A stretch of 64,000 bases of DNA from Aralia elata (Eukaryota > Streptophyta > Magnoliopsida > Apiales > Araliaceae), in contig JAVJAP010000214.1 of NCBI GenBank assembly GCA_034770075.1, positions 1,612,001 to 1,676,000 on the forward strand. The letters are read 5' to 3'. Position 1 is the stretch's first letter; each line of letters opens with the position of its first letter. The notes beneath the pieces were generated by a model. The model was not told where the DNA came from, did not search any database, and was given only the letters and a program-made list of their open reading frames with translations. The translations under genes were made by a program, and so were the position numbers. Positions 48,270-58,846 of the stretch are shown one piece after another.

Positions 48270-49385
48270 AACAACGAAAATGAAAAATACACAATGCAAC
48301 TAATTGAATGAATGCATATGCATGAACTATAGCCTAGAGCAGCCAAGATAAGGAAATCAAGCCTCAGCAATCAGAAACAAATAAACAACACAACTGTAGG
48401 ACTATCAGAAATGAGACACGCACCAAATTTCGCCAAATGATTAACCCTTATGTGTGTGTGTGGTCAGAAAGATAGAGTACGCAATGATCACAATTCGATC
48501 TAAGAACTATAGTGCTCAAAAGAAGATAAAATAGTCAAGAACCACTACTAGTATCTCACATGCTCACTAGCTTTTATTTTCACACTATATTTAGAAATAT
48601 TCTATAATAATTACCGAGTGCGTTTTACGCTCCATCTCGATGATAGGTTTATTTACATCTAGATCTGTGCAATGTCTATCTTCATTAGGCTTTTCAATGT
48701 CACCCATGTAGCAAACTTTCCACCGATGACTCCCAAACCAGATGGTTTTAGGGTACCAAGCGTAGAAACACTCCAAAGGGCTTACTTGTTCGAATGACAA
48801 AGGCCACAAAGATAAACTAATCAAGATTTGCTCATATCTGTCTATATTTCATTTTCAATTATAACCAGCATACAAGACAGACATCGAAGCAGTAAATAAG
48901 CATAATTTTTTTTTTTTTGACTATCCTATCTTTTAATGAGCAAGAACAGTTCCAAAGATTTGAACATACAATCTCACGTACTCAACAACACTGATATGTG
49001 CATTAGTAACTCAAAGGGTTAAAAATTTAAGAAAATTAGTCACGAGTTAACATTTCTAATATAGCAATTCGGATCCACAAGTGTTGAATATCATAAACAA
49101 AATTATCACCATGTCATCATCGGCTTTCCTTAAGTGCGCTGCTCAAAAGCTTTCTAAATGCAATTTTTTTTTTTCGAAAAAACAAAGCAGATGATAAGCA
49201 GATGATGAATATGTACGATGAATATCACACAAATGACAATAACATCAATAATCATTAATCGCAAGAAAAGTCATTTTGATGATATTATAAATGCTTAACT
49301 ATAACATAAGTTTTAAACATACTACGTGAATGCAAAACTACAACTAAATGCAACATACTAAAATACTATAACTAAAAACTCTAAA

Positions 49386-49420
49386 CACCCCCAAACTTAG
49401 AAATAACAATGTCCTCATTG
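49386..49420 (-). promoter_or_regulatory. Second purine tract with AGGA-loop hairpin
   Basis: The minus strand reads CAATG-AGGA-CATTG (49420-49407), then ttatttctaagtttgggggtg. It lies about 1.16 kb upstream of the LTR and just after the third ORF. Confidence 0.7.
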
Positions 49421-49464
49421 CAGAAAAGATAAAGACATGAAAAACTAAGGACTTCCCTATGATA

Positions 49465-50637
49465 TCACTCGGCGGGGTGATCGTTTGTCTCCTCGACGTC
49501 AGAATCTGATGGTGGGAAAGGTGGCAGTGGCGTAGGTACGGGAAAGGGGAGTGGAGCTGCACCCGAGTGCTGTGCTGCTAGAGCCGCGCTGAAGCTGGTA
49601 GTGAAGTTCCACATGTGCTCCTGCCTCTCTGCTATGCGGTGGTTCTGCCTCTCTAGCCTCTTAGCGCGTCTGTCTATCAGTAACTGAAGGCTGCGGATCT
49701 GAGAGCTGAACTTAGCCTTAGGCCGCGACGAACTTGCAGGTAACTGTACATCCTCCTGCTCCTCCTCCTCCTCCTTGGAGGTAGCCACAATGATAAAGCC
49801 TCGGCCTCGAGGATGTGACTCGGCTCCGTCCCATACCTTGTACCTCGCGATCAACCTGTGGTCGAGGATCTGTGATGGCTGCTGTGTGACCTCATCATCT
49901 CGCCACTGTACCCCTGCCTGTCTGCACAACCCACAAATGAGGGAGGGGTGAGGTAGTCCGCCCTGAACATTACCCCTCAAAAGCCGGCGGATACTACCCT
50001 CAATGATGTTCCCTACATCAATAGAGAAATCCATAACAATAGCGTATAACAACGCTGCCTTCTCCTTCGAAACATCGCTCACGTGCTGGGAAGGCATGAG
50101 CTTGGCACTCAGGAAGGCGTACCAAATCTTTCCATACAGGCTGAGGTCCTTGCTGGGGAAGAGAGAAGCACCTCGTTCTCGCCTAGTGATCCATGTGGTA
50201 CCCGGTTTACATAACTCTGTTACAATCCTATCAAAATCAGGCTGAGAGCGAATGAGCTCAGTGTACTGGCATAATGCAGGAGGCACCAAGTTGTAGTAGT
50301 GATTAATTGCCTGTGCGCTGAACGGTACCCTCATCCCCCTGACTATGGCCTCAAAAGGCTGCCTGTCCTGAGCGTTGGCATAAAACTCCTGTACCACAGG
50401 AACCACTGCTGGGTCGGGGTGGTGGGTGAAAGTGTCCCACACCCTCTCATCTATCTGCTCCCAAATCTCTCCATCAACCCCCCTCTCTGGCCTGAGTCCT
50501 CGCTCGGGAGTTAGAGCTTTACCCGTGATGAAGTCATCAAACCTGTCTGCCGCCTCGGCACTAACAAACTTACTGTGGTCATACTGTCTGGGTGGTGCGG
50601 AGGCGGATCCCTCTGTACGAGATCTCTTAGGAGGCAT
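49465..50637 (-). CDS. Athila third ORF, 'putative plant transposon protein' type, 390 aa
   Basis: This frame lies downstream of pol in the sense direction, where Athila elements carry an extra (env-position) ORF. The start chosen is the ATG at 50637 (MPPKRSRTEGSASAPPRQYD), with a basic N-terminus typical of these proteins; the frame extends 19 codons further up to 50694. The core has FYANAQDRQPFEAIVRGMRV, then LYGKIWYAFLSAKLMPSQHV and VSKEKAALLYAIVMDFSIDV. This is the pattern of the plant transposon protein family PF20167. The tail has a Glu-rich patch (SKEEEEEQED), a basic helix (RRAKRLERQNHRIAERQEH) and a Pro-rich acidic end. I see no signal peptide or membrane helix, so it is not a typical envelope protein. 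Function unknown. Confidence 0.8.
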   Translation of the reverse strand: MPPKRSRTEGSASAPPRQYDHSKFVSAEAADRFDDFITGKALTPERGLRPERGVDGEIWEQIDERVWDTFTHHPDPAVVPVVQEFYANAQDRQPFEAIVRGMRVPFSAQAINHYYNLVPPALCQYTELIRSQPDFDRIVTELCKPGTTWITRRERGASLFPSKDLSLYGKIWYAFLSAKLMPSQHVSDVSKEKAALLYAIVMDFSIDVGNIIEGSIRRLLRGNVQGGLPHPSLICGLCRQAGVQWRDDEVTQQPSQILDHRLIARYKVWDGAESHPRGRGFIIVATSKEEEEEQEDVQLPASSSRPKAKFSSQIRSLQLLIDRRAKRLERQNHRIAERQEHMWNFTTSFSAALAAQHSGAAPLPFPVPTPLPPFPPSDSDVEETNDHPAE

Positions 50638-50694
50638 GGTAGCAACTAAGCAGAAATTCTTATTCAAAACAAACCCAAACCCCACTGATTTCAA

Positions 50695-51807
50695 ATCACT
50701 GCAATACAGAAGCTGCCCCCAAACTTGAAATTTTCACAAACCAAAATTTTCCTACAAGAAGTCTCCAAATACACAAAATATATCCCCAATCCAGCAGACA
50801 AACCAATCCAACCACAACTGGGTACCCAAAATCAACTAATTCAAACTATACAGAAAACTGACAGTTCAAGGTATGAACACTGACAATCCCAACTTAGAAT
50901 TCACAGAAACTAATTCCAACTACTGATTACCTAGATGCAAACTCAACAATAATTAACAACCAATTACGCGAAAACAGTAGGAAATCAGTTTACCCTTTTG
51001 TACCTGGCCTCTGATCGTTGGTGGTTGCAGAGAAATTGGAAAGGTGTGATGGAAATCACCAATTTGCAGCTTGAGTCCTCACAGAGATGTAATGAGGCTG
51101 AATTCCAACACCAATTCCTCAAAATGATTGAACAATTTCGTGCGGTATCAATGGTGGTGACAGTAATGGTGAGAAGTGAGAGAAACCCTAATTTGAAGTA
51201 AATTGTAGAGAAACGGGTTGTTCAATCCTTAATTGAAATGAAATTGACAGTGGGTTGTGGCTAGGGTTAGGTTTCGAATGCTTTAGGATGGATTGGGAGT
51301 GCTGGGTTTTAGGTTGCAGAGAATTGGGAAGGAGGGAGAATGGTGCAGAGTCGAACGGGAGGAAGTTTTAAGTTCTGCAATTCCGCTTCTCTCGTCGGGG
51401 CGAGATATTTCCTCATGATTTTCTCGCCGGGGCGAGCTCTCGCCGGGGCGAGAGTTCCCAAGCCTAAAAACCTCGCCGCGACGAGCCCCCCTGCTGAAGC
51501 AAAATTTGGATTTTTTTAGAAATGAATACAGGGGCCATGTTTGATACTTACTCCCTGTATCCCTGAAACCTACAAAACATACATTAGCAACAATAGGCCA
51601 AAAATGACCCTCCAAAGTGACTTAGTGCTGAAAAATTCAAAACTAACACACAATACACTAAATATGAAAAACTTAAAAACTAACAACCATGAAAATGCAA
51701 TAAATAAGATACACCACCGAATCATAAAAGGATACGGAAACCGGTGGGTTGCCTCCCACCTAGCGCGTGGTTTAAAGTCCTCGGCCCGACTTCGCATCCA
51801 TTCAAGG
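50695..51807 (-). other. Spacer between pol and the third ORF, with leader-like sequence and GC palindromes
   Basis: Non-coding. The minus strand contains plant-leader-like motifs (ccctagcc, attagggtttctctc around 51180-51280). At 51390-51490 is a cluster of CTCGCCGGGGCGAG palindromes related to those of the LTR, but in the opposite orientation relative to the element. Confidence 0.6.
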
Positions 51808-54804
51808 CTAATCGGCTAAAGTGATTGAGGTCTTCTGGCGAGCGAAGCCGCCACCCCAATAATGCTTAAGGCGCTGCCCGTTAACCTTGAATGTCACTTC
51901 CGGGTTATCACCATAGACTTCAACAGCTCTGTGTGGGAATGCGTGCTTGACAGTGAAAGGACCCGACCAACGCGATTTGAGCTTTCCGGGAAAAAGCCTC
52001 AATCTACAGTTGTACAGCAATACTGCTTGGCCAGGCTCGAATTTTCTATCAACAATCTTCTTATCATGCCACCTCTTTACCTTTTCCTTGTACAATTTTG
52101 AATTTTCATAAGCTTGCAGTCGGAACTCATCAAGTTCATTGAGCTGAAGAAGCCTTTTCTCGCCTGCAGCTGTGAGGTCAAAATTCAACTTTCTAATGGC
52201 CCAAAACGCCTTGTGCTCAAGCTCAACCGGAAGATGGCATGCCTTGCCATAAACAAGCTGGTATGGTGACATACCAATGGGTGTTTTAAAAGCCGTTCTG
52301 TACGCCCATAGTGCATCATCCAGCTTTGTTGACCAATCTTTTCTTGTGGGGTTGACGATCTTTTCCAGGATTTTCTTCACTTCTCTGTTGGAAACCTCCG
52401 CTTGTCCATTGGTCTGGGGGTGATAAGCAGTAGCAATTCTATGAGTGACCCCATATTTTCCCAAAAGGGCAGCAAAATGTTTATTGCAGAAGTGACTCCC
52501 TTCATCACTAATCATAGCCCTCGGAGTACCGAATCTTGTGAAGATATTCTTTTGAAGGAATTTCAGCACTACCCTGGAATCATTAGTGGGAAATGCGGCT
52601 GCCTCCACCCATTTAGATACATAATCTACTGCCAAGAGAATGTATAGATTGTTGAAAGAGGGTGGGAATGGCCCCATAAAGTCTATACCCCAAACATCAA
52701 AGACTTCAACCTCCAGGATCATGTTTAAAGGCATTTCGTGCCTTTTAGAAATGTTCCCCATCCGTTGACATCTATCGCATTTTAGCACAAACTGATGAGC
52801 ATCTTTAAACAGAGTTGGCCAAAAGAACCCTGCTTGCAACACCTTAGTGGCTGTTTTCTCACCTCCGTAGTGTCCTCCATATAACGAATCATGACAGTGA
52901 TGAAGAATGCTCTCAACCTCGCTCTGTGGAACACACCTTCGAATCATTTGGTCCACACAATGCTTGAACAAATATGGCTCATCCCACATATACCTATTAA
53001 CGTCATGAAGAAACTTTTTCTTTTGCTGCCACGACAAGTCCGGTGGGAGTGTGTTACTAACCAAGTAGTTAGCAAAATCAGCATACCAAGGTATTTCGCC
53101 TTGAACCACAAACAGCTGTTCATCCGGGAAAGATTCATTTATTAGAACTTTGTCTTCCTTATCAAGACCCGGATTCTCCAATCTAGATAGATGGTCGGCT
53201 ACTTGGTTGTCAGTTCCCTTTCTGTCCCGAATCTCCAAGTCAAACTCTTGTAGCAATAAGATCCATCGAATCAATCTCGGTTTAGCATCTTTCTTTGCAA
53301 TGAGATACCGAATAGCTGAATGATCCGTGAATACAACCACCCTCGTTCCAATCAAGTAAGATCGAAACTTGTCAAATGCATAAACTACTGCAAGCAACTC
53401 CTTCTCGGTAGTGGTGTAATTGAGCTGTGCATCAGTTAAGGTTTTGTTGGCGTAGTAGATAGCATGAAAAACCTTCTCCTTGCGCTGTCCCAAAACAACC
53501 CCAACCGCATAATCACTAGCATCACACATCAATTCGAAGGGTTTTGACCAATCCGGAGCAATGATCACTGGTGCAGTGGTTAATTTCTTCTTTAGAAGCT
53601 CAAAAGCAATCAAGCACTCTTCATCAAACTTGAATGGCACATCTTTCTCTAGTAGACTGCATAAAGGCTTTGTGATCTTAGAAAAATCCTTAATGAATCT
53701 TCGGTAAAACCCTGCATGTCCCAGAAAACTACGAATGCCCTTCACTGAGGTTGGTGGAGGTAAATTTTCGATTGTTTCAAGTTTTGCTCTATCTACCTCA
53801 AGACCCTTTGATGACACTTTATGCCCCAGTATTATCCCCTCTTGCACCATGAAGTGGCATTTTTCCCAGTTGAGCACTAGATTAGTTTCCACACATCTCT
53901 TCAGTATTAGAACTAGATTTTCCAAGCAGTTGTCAAATGAATCACCAAACACTGAGAAGTCATCCATGAAAACTTCAACATTGCGTTCTACCAAATCTGA
54001 GAAAATAGCCATCATGCACCTTTGAAAAGTGGCCGATGCATTACACAATCCGAATGAGACCCTTCTAAAAGCAAAAGTACCAAATGGGCATGTGAAGGTA
54101 GTCTTTTCTTGATCTTCTGGAGCAATAGCAATCTGATTATATCCCGAATATCCATCCAACAAGCAATAGTACTTATGTCCAGCTAGTCTATCCAACATTT
54201 GATCAATGAAGGGTAATGGGAAATGATCCTTTCGAGTTGCTTTGTTAAGTCTCCTGTAATCCATGCATACCCTCCAACCAGTTACTGTCCTTGTTGGAAT
54301 TAACTCATTATTTTCATTGGCAACGACTGTCATGCCCCCTTTCTTGGGTACACACTGAACTGGGCTCACCCAAGCACTGTCAGAAATAGGATAAATTATT
54401 CCAGCATCTAACCACTTCAAAATCTCTTTCTTTACCACTTCTTTCATGATTGGGTTGAGTCTCCTCTGATGTTCCACAGTGGGTTTACTATCATCCTCCA
54501 TTAAGATTTTGTGCATACAGTAAGATGGGCTTATTCCCTTGATGTCGGCGATGGTCCATCCAATAGCAGATTTGTACTCCCTAAGAACCCGCAACAGCTT
54601 GCTTTCCTGAAACTCGTTAAGCACAGATGCAATAATAACAGGTAAAGTAGCTGAATCACCTAAATATGCATACCTGAGATAGTTAGGCAAGGGCTTTAGC
54701 TCAAGTGATGGAGGTGTCTCAAGTGATGGTTTCAACCGATCTGTAGCATTCTCAGCATGTTCAAGAGATTCAAACGGAATTTGAAACTTGCTCCCCCGTG
54801 GCAC
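51808..54804 (-). CDS. Athila pol: reverse transcriptase, RNase H, integrase (998 aa)
   Basis: This polyprotein copies the RNA genome and inserts the DNA. RT spans about residues 130-320, with catalytic FMDD at 279-282 and flanking blocks WRVCMDYRRLN and FGLCNASATFQRCM. RNase H spans about 415-540 (Asp in CDASDYAVGVVLGQ, Glu in EKELLAVVYA, Asp in FTDHSAI). Integrase has a zinc finger ending C676/C679 and the complete triad D708 (WGIDFMG), D767 (ISDEGSHF) and E803 (QAEVSNRE), with the canonical 35-residue spacing. The frame has no internal stop. It is in the same phase as gag-protease and is separated from it by a single TAG (54817-54819); 54804 is just the first GTG codon, not a proven start. 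All catalytic residues are present. Confidence 0.93.
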   Translation of the reverse strand: MPRGSKFQIPFESLEHAENATDRLKPSLETPPSLELKPLPNYLRYAYLGDSATLPVIIASVLNEFQESKLLRVLREYKSAIGWTIADIKGISPSYCMHKILMEDDSKPTVEHQRRLNPIMKEVVKKEILKWLDAGIIYPISDSAWVSPVQCVPKKGGMTVVANENNELIPTRTVTGWRVCMDYRRLNKATRKDHFPLPFIDQMLDRLAGHKYYCLLDGYSGYNQIAIAPEDQEKTTFTCPFGTFAFRRVSFGLCNASATFQRCMMAIFSDLVERNVEVFMDDFSVFGDSFDNCLENLVLILKRCVETNLVLNWEKCHFMVQEGIILGHKVSSKGLEVDRAKLETIENLPPPTSVKGIRSFLGHAGFYRRFIKDFSKITKPLCSLLEKDVPFKFDEECLIAFELLKKKLTTAPVIIAPDWSKPFELMCDASDYAVGVVLGQRKEKVFHAIYYANKTLTDAQLNYTTTEKELLAVVYAFDKFRSYLIGTRVVVFTDHSAIRYLIAKKDAKPRLIRWILLLQEFDLEIRDRKGTDNQVADHLSRLENPGLDKEDKVLINESFPDEQLFVVQGEIPWYADFANYLVSNTLPPDLSWQQKKKFLHDVNRYMWDEPYLFKHCVDQMIRRCVPQSEVESILHHCHDSLYGGHYGGEKTATKVLQAGFFWPTLFKDAHQFVLKCDRCQRMGNISKRHEMPLNMILEVEVFDVWGIDFMGPFPPSFNNLYILLAVDYVSKWVEAAAFPTNDSRVVLKFLQKNIFTRFGTPRAMISDEGSHFCNKHFAALLGKYGVTHRIATAYHPQTNGQAEVSNREVKKILEKIVNPTRKDWSTKLDDALWAYRTAFKTPIGMSPYQLVYGKACHLPVELEHKAFWAIRKLNFDLTAAGEKRLLQLNELDEFRLQAYENSKLYKEKVKRWHDKKIVDRKFEPGQAVLLYNCRLRLFPGKLKSRWSGPFTVKHAFPHRAVEVYGDNPEVTFKVNGQRLKHYWGGGFARQKTSITLAD

Positions 54805-54816
54805 TGTATCTAAAAT

Positions 54817-57162
54817 CTATAGATATTCAACCAAATCTGGATCTTCTATGTCAAACTCTGCCAGAAGTGCAGTTTCTAATGGATCATTGTTTAACACATT
54901 CAAAAACTCGTCTTTCACAGCTTGCTCGATAACATTCACATGAAAACATTCTTCCTCATCCGAAGGGAATTTCATGGCCTTAAATACATTGAAGGTCACT
55001 TCTTGATCCTGAACCCTCATAGTGAGCTCTCCCTTTTGCACATCGATTAAAGTTCTTCCAGTGGCTAAAAATGGTCTCCCCAGAATAATAGGAATGTTTT
55101 TATCTTCCTCATAATCTAAGATGATAAAATCAGCCGGGAAGATGAATTTATCCACCTTGACAAGAATGTCTTCAACAATTCCCCTTGGGTATGTAACCGA
55201 CCTATCGGCAAGCTGAAGAGAAATGTTTGTAGGCTTTGGTGCAGGCAATCCCAACTGAGTATACACGGATAATGGCATGAGATTAATACTAGCACCCAAG
55301 TCACACAAACATTTGTTGAAAGAAAGGCTACCAATAGTACACGGTATAGTGAAGCTGCCTGGATCTTTCAACTTGGGAGGTAGCTTTCTTTGCAGCACGA
55401 CACTACATTCCTCTGTCAAAGCCACTGTCTCAAAGTCATTTAGCCTTTTCTTCCTAGACAGAATTCCTTTCATAAATTTGGCATAGCTAGGCATCTGTTC
55501 TAAGGCCTCTGCAAAAGGAATGTTAATTTGTAGCTTCTTGAAGACCTCCAGGAATTTGGCAAACTGTTTATCCAACTTTTGCTTCTGCAATCTCTGAGGG
55601 AAAGGTACTGGTGGATACACTTTTGGAGTAGGCTCAACACTAGGTTTATCTGTGGTATCTTTCTGCTCTGACTCAGGTGGCACACTGCTGTCCATTTCCT
55701 TAGAAAAATCAGCATTAGTCAAGTCCGAAGGAGAGCTTGAGTGGGCTGCCCCCTTTTGCAATTCGGGCTCCTGTAAGGTTTGTTTACCACTTCTGAGAGT
55801 TACTGCCTGACATTCCTCTTTCCCATCTCTTCTTGGATTAGTCTCTGTGTTACTAGGAAGAGATCCCTGAGGTCTATTTGACATGGAACTAGCCATCTGC
55901 CCAATTTGATTTTCCAAAGCCTTAAGTGATGCTGCTTGGTTTTTAATCAAGATATCTTGGTTAGCCATGTGTTTCAATATCAATTCCTCAAAATCTGATT
56001 TTCTCTCTGGTTGTGGTTGTGAGGTTTGAGCTGTATAATGTTGTTGAGGTTGATTTTGGAACCCTGGTGGATGATGTGGCTTAGGAGCTTGCTGAAAATT
56101 TTGATTGTTGCTCCATGAAAAGTTAGGATGGTTCCTATTTCCAACATTGTAAGTGTTTTGGTACTGATTTGGCGGTCTCTGGTAGCTACTTACAAACTGA
56201 ACTGCCTCGTGGTCAAATGGGTATTGGTCATTGGCATGTGTCCCTGCACAAACTTCACAAACAACAGCCACCTGCTGCACTTTTGAGTCAGTCAAGGAAT
56301 CAATTTTCTTTGACATTGCTGCCATCTGAGCTGCTAAGGCTGTGATGGCATCCACCTCTAATACTCCGGCTACCTTTGGTTGACTCATCCTAGTAGTAGG
56401 CCATTGGTAGTTATTTGCAGCCATAACCTCCAACAAATCAAGTGCTTCCCCATAATTTTTAGCCATAAAAGATCCTCCCGCAGCTGCATCTAAACTAGAC
56501 CGATTGTGAGATCCCAATCCATTGTAGAAGGTATTCAATTGCATCCATGGAAGGAATCCATGATGTGGGCATCTCCGAAGCAAATCTTTAAATCTTTCCC
56601 AAGCTTCATACAATGATTCTCCATGGTGTTGTTCAAAGGTAGCAATTTCATTTCTCAATCTAGCAGACTTTGCAGGAGGGAAGAATTTTGCCAAAAATTT
56701 CTGTGCTAAGTCTGACCATGTAGTGATGGATCCCGGTGGCAAAGCGTGAAGCCAACTCTTAGCTTTGTCTCTCAAAGTGAACGGGAAAAGTCTAAGTCTC
56801 AAAGCATCATCCGTCACTCCAACAAATTTAAAAGTATCACATATCTCAATAAAGCTCAACAAATGCTCATTAGGGTTGTCATTGGGCAAACCCCCAAACT
56901 GTAACGAATTTTGCACCATTTGTATTGTTCCCGGTTTGATTTCAAAGGCATTTACAGTTATTGCCGGTCTTGTGATACTAGACTGTAAATCACTTATCTG
57001 CGGCGTTACATAGTCTCTCAATGCTTTTTGTTCCTCTGCCGCCATAGTTTCTTGATTGTTAGAATCCCTGATTCTTTCTCTTCTTAGTCTTCGGGTATTT
57101 CTCTCGATCTCGGGATCGTAAGGAAATAACTCAAGACTTTGTGATCGGCGCATACAACTCAA
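54817..57162 (-). CDS. Athila gag-protease polyprotein (781 aa)
   Basis: Gag forms the virus-like particle and the protease processes the polyproteins. The retrotransposon gag domain lies at about residues 118-210 (RLFPFTLRDKAKSWLHALPP, then WERFKDLLRRCPHHG). A zinc knuckle follows (C302, C305, H309), but the expected fourth Cys is Tyr314. A Gln/Asn/Pro-rich linker (~325-390) leads to the aspartic protease with DLGASINLMPLS at 621-632, the Athila form of the active site, and IILGRPFLATG near 692-702. The start ATG lies about 115 bp downstream of the 5' LTR and primer site, a usual distance. The frame is fully open to the TAG at 54817. Confidence 0.9.
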   Translation of the reverse strand: MSCMRRSQSLELFPYDPEIERNTRRLRRERIRDSNNQETMAAEEQKALRDYVTPQISDLQSSITRPAITVNAFEIKPGTIQMVQNSLQFGGLPNDNPNEHLLSFIEICDTFKFVGVTDDALRLRLFPFTLRDKAKSWLHALPPGSITTWSDLAQKFLAKFFPPAKSARLRNEIATFEQHHGESLYEAWERFKDLLRRCPHHGFLPWMQLNTFYNGLGSHNRSSLDAAAGGSFMAKNYGEALDLLEVMAANNYQWPTTRMSQPKVAGVLEVDAITALAAQMAAMSKKIDSLTDSKVQQVAVVCEVCAGTHANDQYPFDHEAVQFVSSYQRPPNQYQNTYNVGNRNHPNFSWSNNQNFQQAPKPHHPPGFQNQPQQHYTAQTSQPQPERKSDFEELILKHMANQDILIKNQAASLKALENQIGQMASSMSNRPQGSLPSNTETNPRRDGKEECQAVTLRSGKQTLQEPELQKGAAHSSSPSDLTNADFSKEMDSSVPPESEQKDTTDKPSVEPTPKVYPPVPFPQRLQKQKLDKQFAKFLEVFKKLQINIPFAEALEQMPSYAKFMKGILSRKKRLNDFETVALTEECSVVLQRKLPPKLKDPGSFTIPCTIGSLSFNKCLCDLGASINLMPLSVYTQLGLPAPKPTNISLQLADRSVTYPRGIVEDILVKVDKFIFPADFIILDYEEDKNIPIILGRPFLATGRTLIDVQKGELTMRVQDQEVTFNVFKAMKFPSDEEECFHVNVIEQAVKDEFLNVLNNDPLETALLAEFDIEDPDLVEYL

Positions 57163-57259
57163 GGGTACCTACACAATCAAGTAAATAAAAATTAAAAACA
57201 AGTCTAAATTAAGATCAATTCAACTATAATCAATATTGGTAAAATTATTGTAAAATAAT

Positions 57260-57277
57260 TCCCCGGCAACGGCGCCA
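57260..57277 (-). promoter_or_regulatory. Primer-binding site, Athila type
   Basis: The minus strand TGGCGCCGTTGCCGGGGA lies six bases inside the 5' LTR end. It is the classic primer site of Athila-group elements, usually assigned to tRNA-Asp. Confidence 0.93.
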
Positions 57278-57283
57278 AAAACT

Positions 57284-58846
57284 TGTTGATAGATTTCGCA
57301 ATCAATAAAACACGCGCAAGTATACGCGGTCCACAAGTAATATAAGATAAGTAAAGTGTCGAACCCACGAGGAATTATGTTAAATAATTACCAAATATCA
57401 ATCGCTTGCAAAATCAATCTAATTTAAACAATGACAATATGATTTGTGTTTGTTGTTGATTATAACTAAAATAAAGACAAATAAAAAAGCAAAGTTTTAC
57501 TAACACGGATAAAGTTCAAGATAAAAAGGTCTAAGATTACAATATCCCCCAACTCTTCATTTAAACATCATACTCTCTCTTGTTTGGTAAATTAGACATA
57601 AGAATTGCTATCCGAGAAATCACAAGCATATATAAGCCTCTCTCGATGGTCGAATATGTATTTCCTATTGTGGTGTATAGATATATTTCTATTCTATGCA
57701 CAAGCAAGAATCCCATATCAAGAACAATTAATAAGACACATGTCACGTAAAATCCCATTAACCATTCTATCAATTACCAACTTTCACAAAAGAAATCATT
57801 AAACACGGATTCTCAATTGGATACATATGGTATTTAGGTATATGTCTATCCTAAATACAATCAAATTATCAACCCTCAAGAATAATACATAAGACTCACG
57901 TCACATAATCTCATACATTATCCATAAAGAACATCTAATTTTCACATGAATTCATAACTAGGTCTCAACTTATACTTCCTCTCTCAATTCCATATAAGTT
58001 ACCAAAGTAATTACGGGCCAAGCAATTAATCCTTAATCAAAGGTTATAAACTCCAATTCACAAAATGCCCAATTACCATTCAAGAGAGAGCATTCAATTT
58101 AAACTACAAGTTGGGTTCCATTGCAATCTTAGAATGAAGAGTTTAGCTCATATTCAATTTCAACAACATCATAATCTGATTACAGTACATGGTTTGGAAT
58201 AACAAAATAAGAATAAAGAACTACAACAAATGAAGATACACCCCTTTTTGTGATGATATTCCCGAATTAGTGTGATGTAGTTCTTCTTGAATTGCTCTTC
58301 CTTCCTATTTCGTGCTCCTAGCCTCCTTGGTTGATGAAATTATGATAATCTTTCTTTTAGCTCCTTTGTTCTTCTCTTTTTAGCTCAAAACCCTAGCTTT
58401 TTCCAAGTGTGTAACCAAGCTTCAATGATGCAATACCAACTCCCTGGATGCCTGATAATTCTTCCCTCTCTCCTCATTTTCCCGTTCCTGAAATTCCTCC
58501 ACTAGTGCGCCACAATAGCAGAACAGACAAAGCAAGCCGCTCCAGAAATCGCGCTCTCGCCCCGGCGAGAAAAACAGCCTGGGGAGCTCGCCCCGGCGAA
58601 GTTTTAAGCCTTGGAGGCTCGCCCCGGCGAGGAAAATGGCCTGGGGAGTTCGCCGCAGCGAGGCCTTCTGTCATGCTGAAATTACTCTTTTGCCCCTGGA
58701 CTTGCTAAAAACCGCCACGATCGTCCACAACTGTTCTCTGCACAACAAAAGAATAAAACAAGTAAATAGATACTATAAACACCTAAGGATAGCAAAGAAT
58801 TGAGTTCAAAAGATAACTAATTCGTAGGTGTAAAACCCACTCATCA
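57284..58846 (-). repeat. 5' LTR of the Athila element, 1563 bp
   Basis: It is almost identical to 46651-48229. The GC palindromes lie at 58555-58665, about 180-290 bp from the LTR start. Confidence 0.93.

Larger units (their letters stand above)
46651..58846 (-). mobile_element. Nearly intact Athila-type Ty3/gypsy retrotransposon, 12.2 kb
   Basis: A complete element with perfect 5-bp duplications gggtt (46646-46650 and 58847-58851). In minus-strand order: 5' LTR (58846-57284), primer site, gag-protease frame, pol frame, spacer, third ORF, 3' untranslated region, polypurine tract and 3' LTR (48229-46651). By eye the LTRs differ by about 11 substitutions and one 16-bp copy-number change, under 1 percent, so insertion is recent. 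All large frames are open; the only visible coding obstacles are the TAG between gag and pol and the altered zinc knuckle. Confidence 0.93.
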
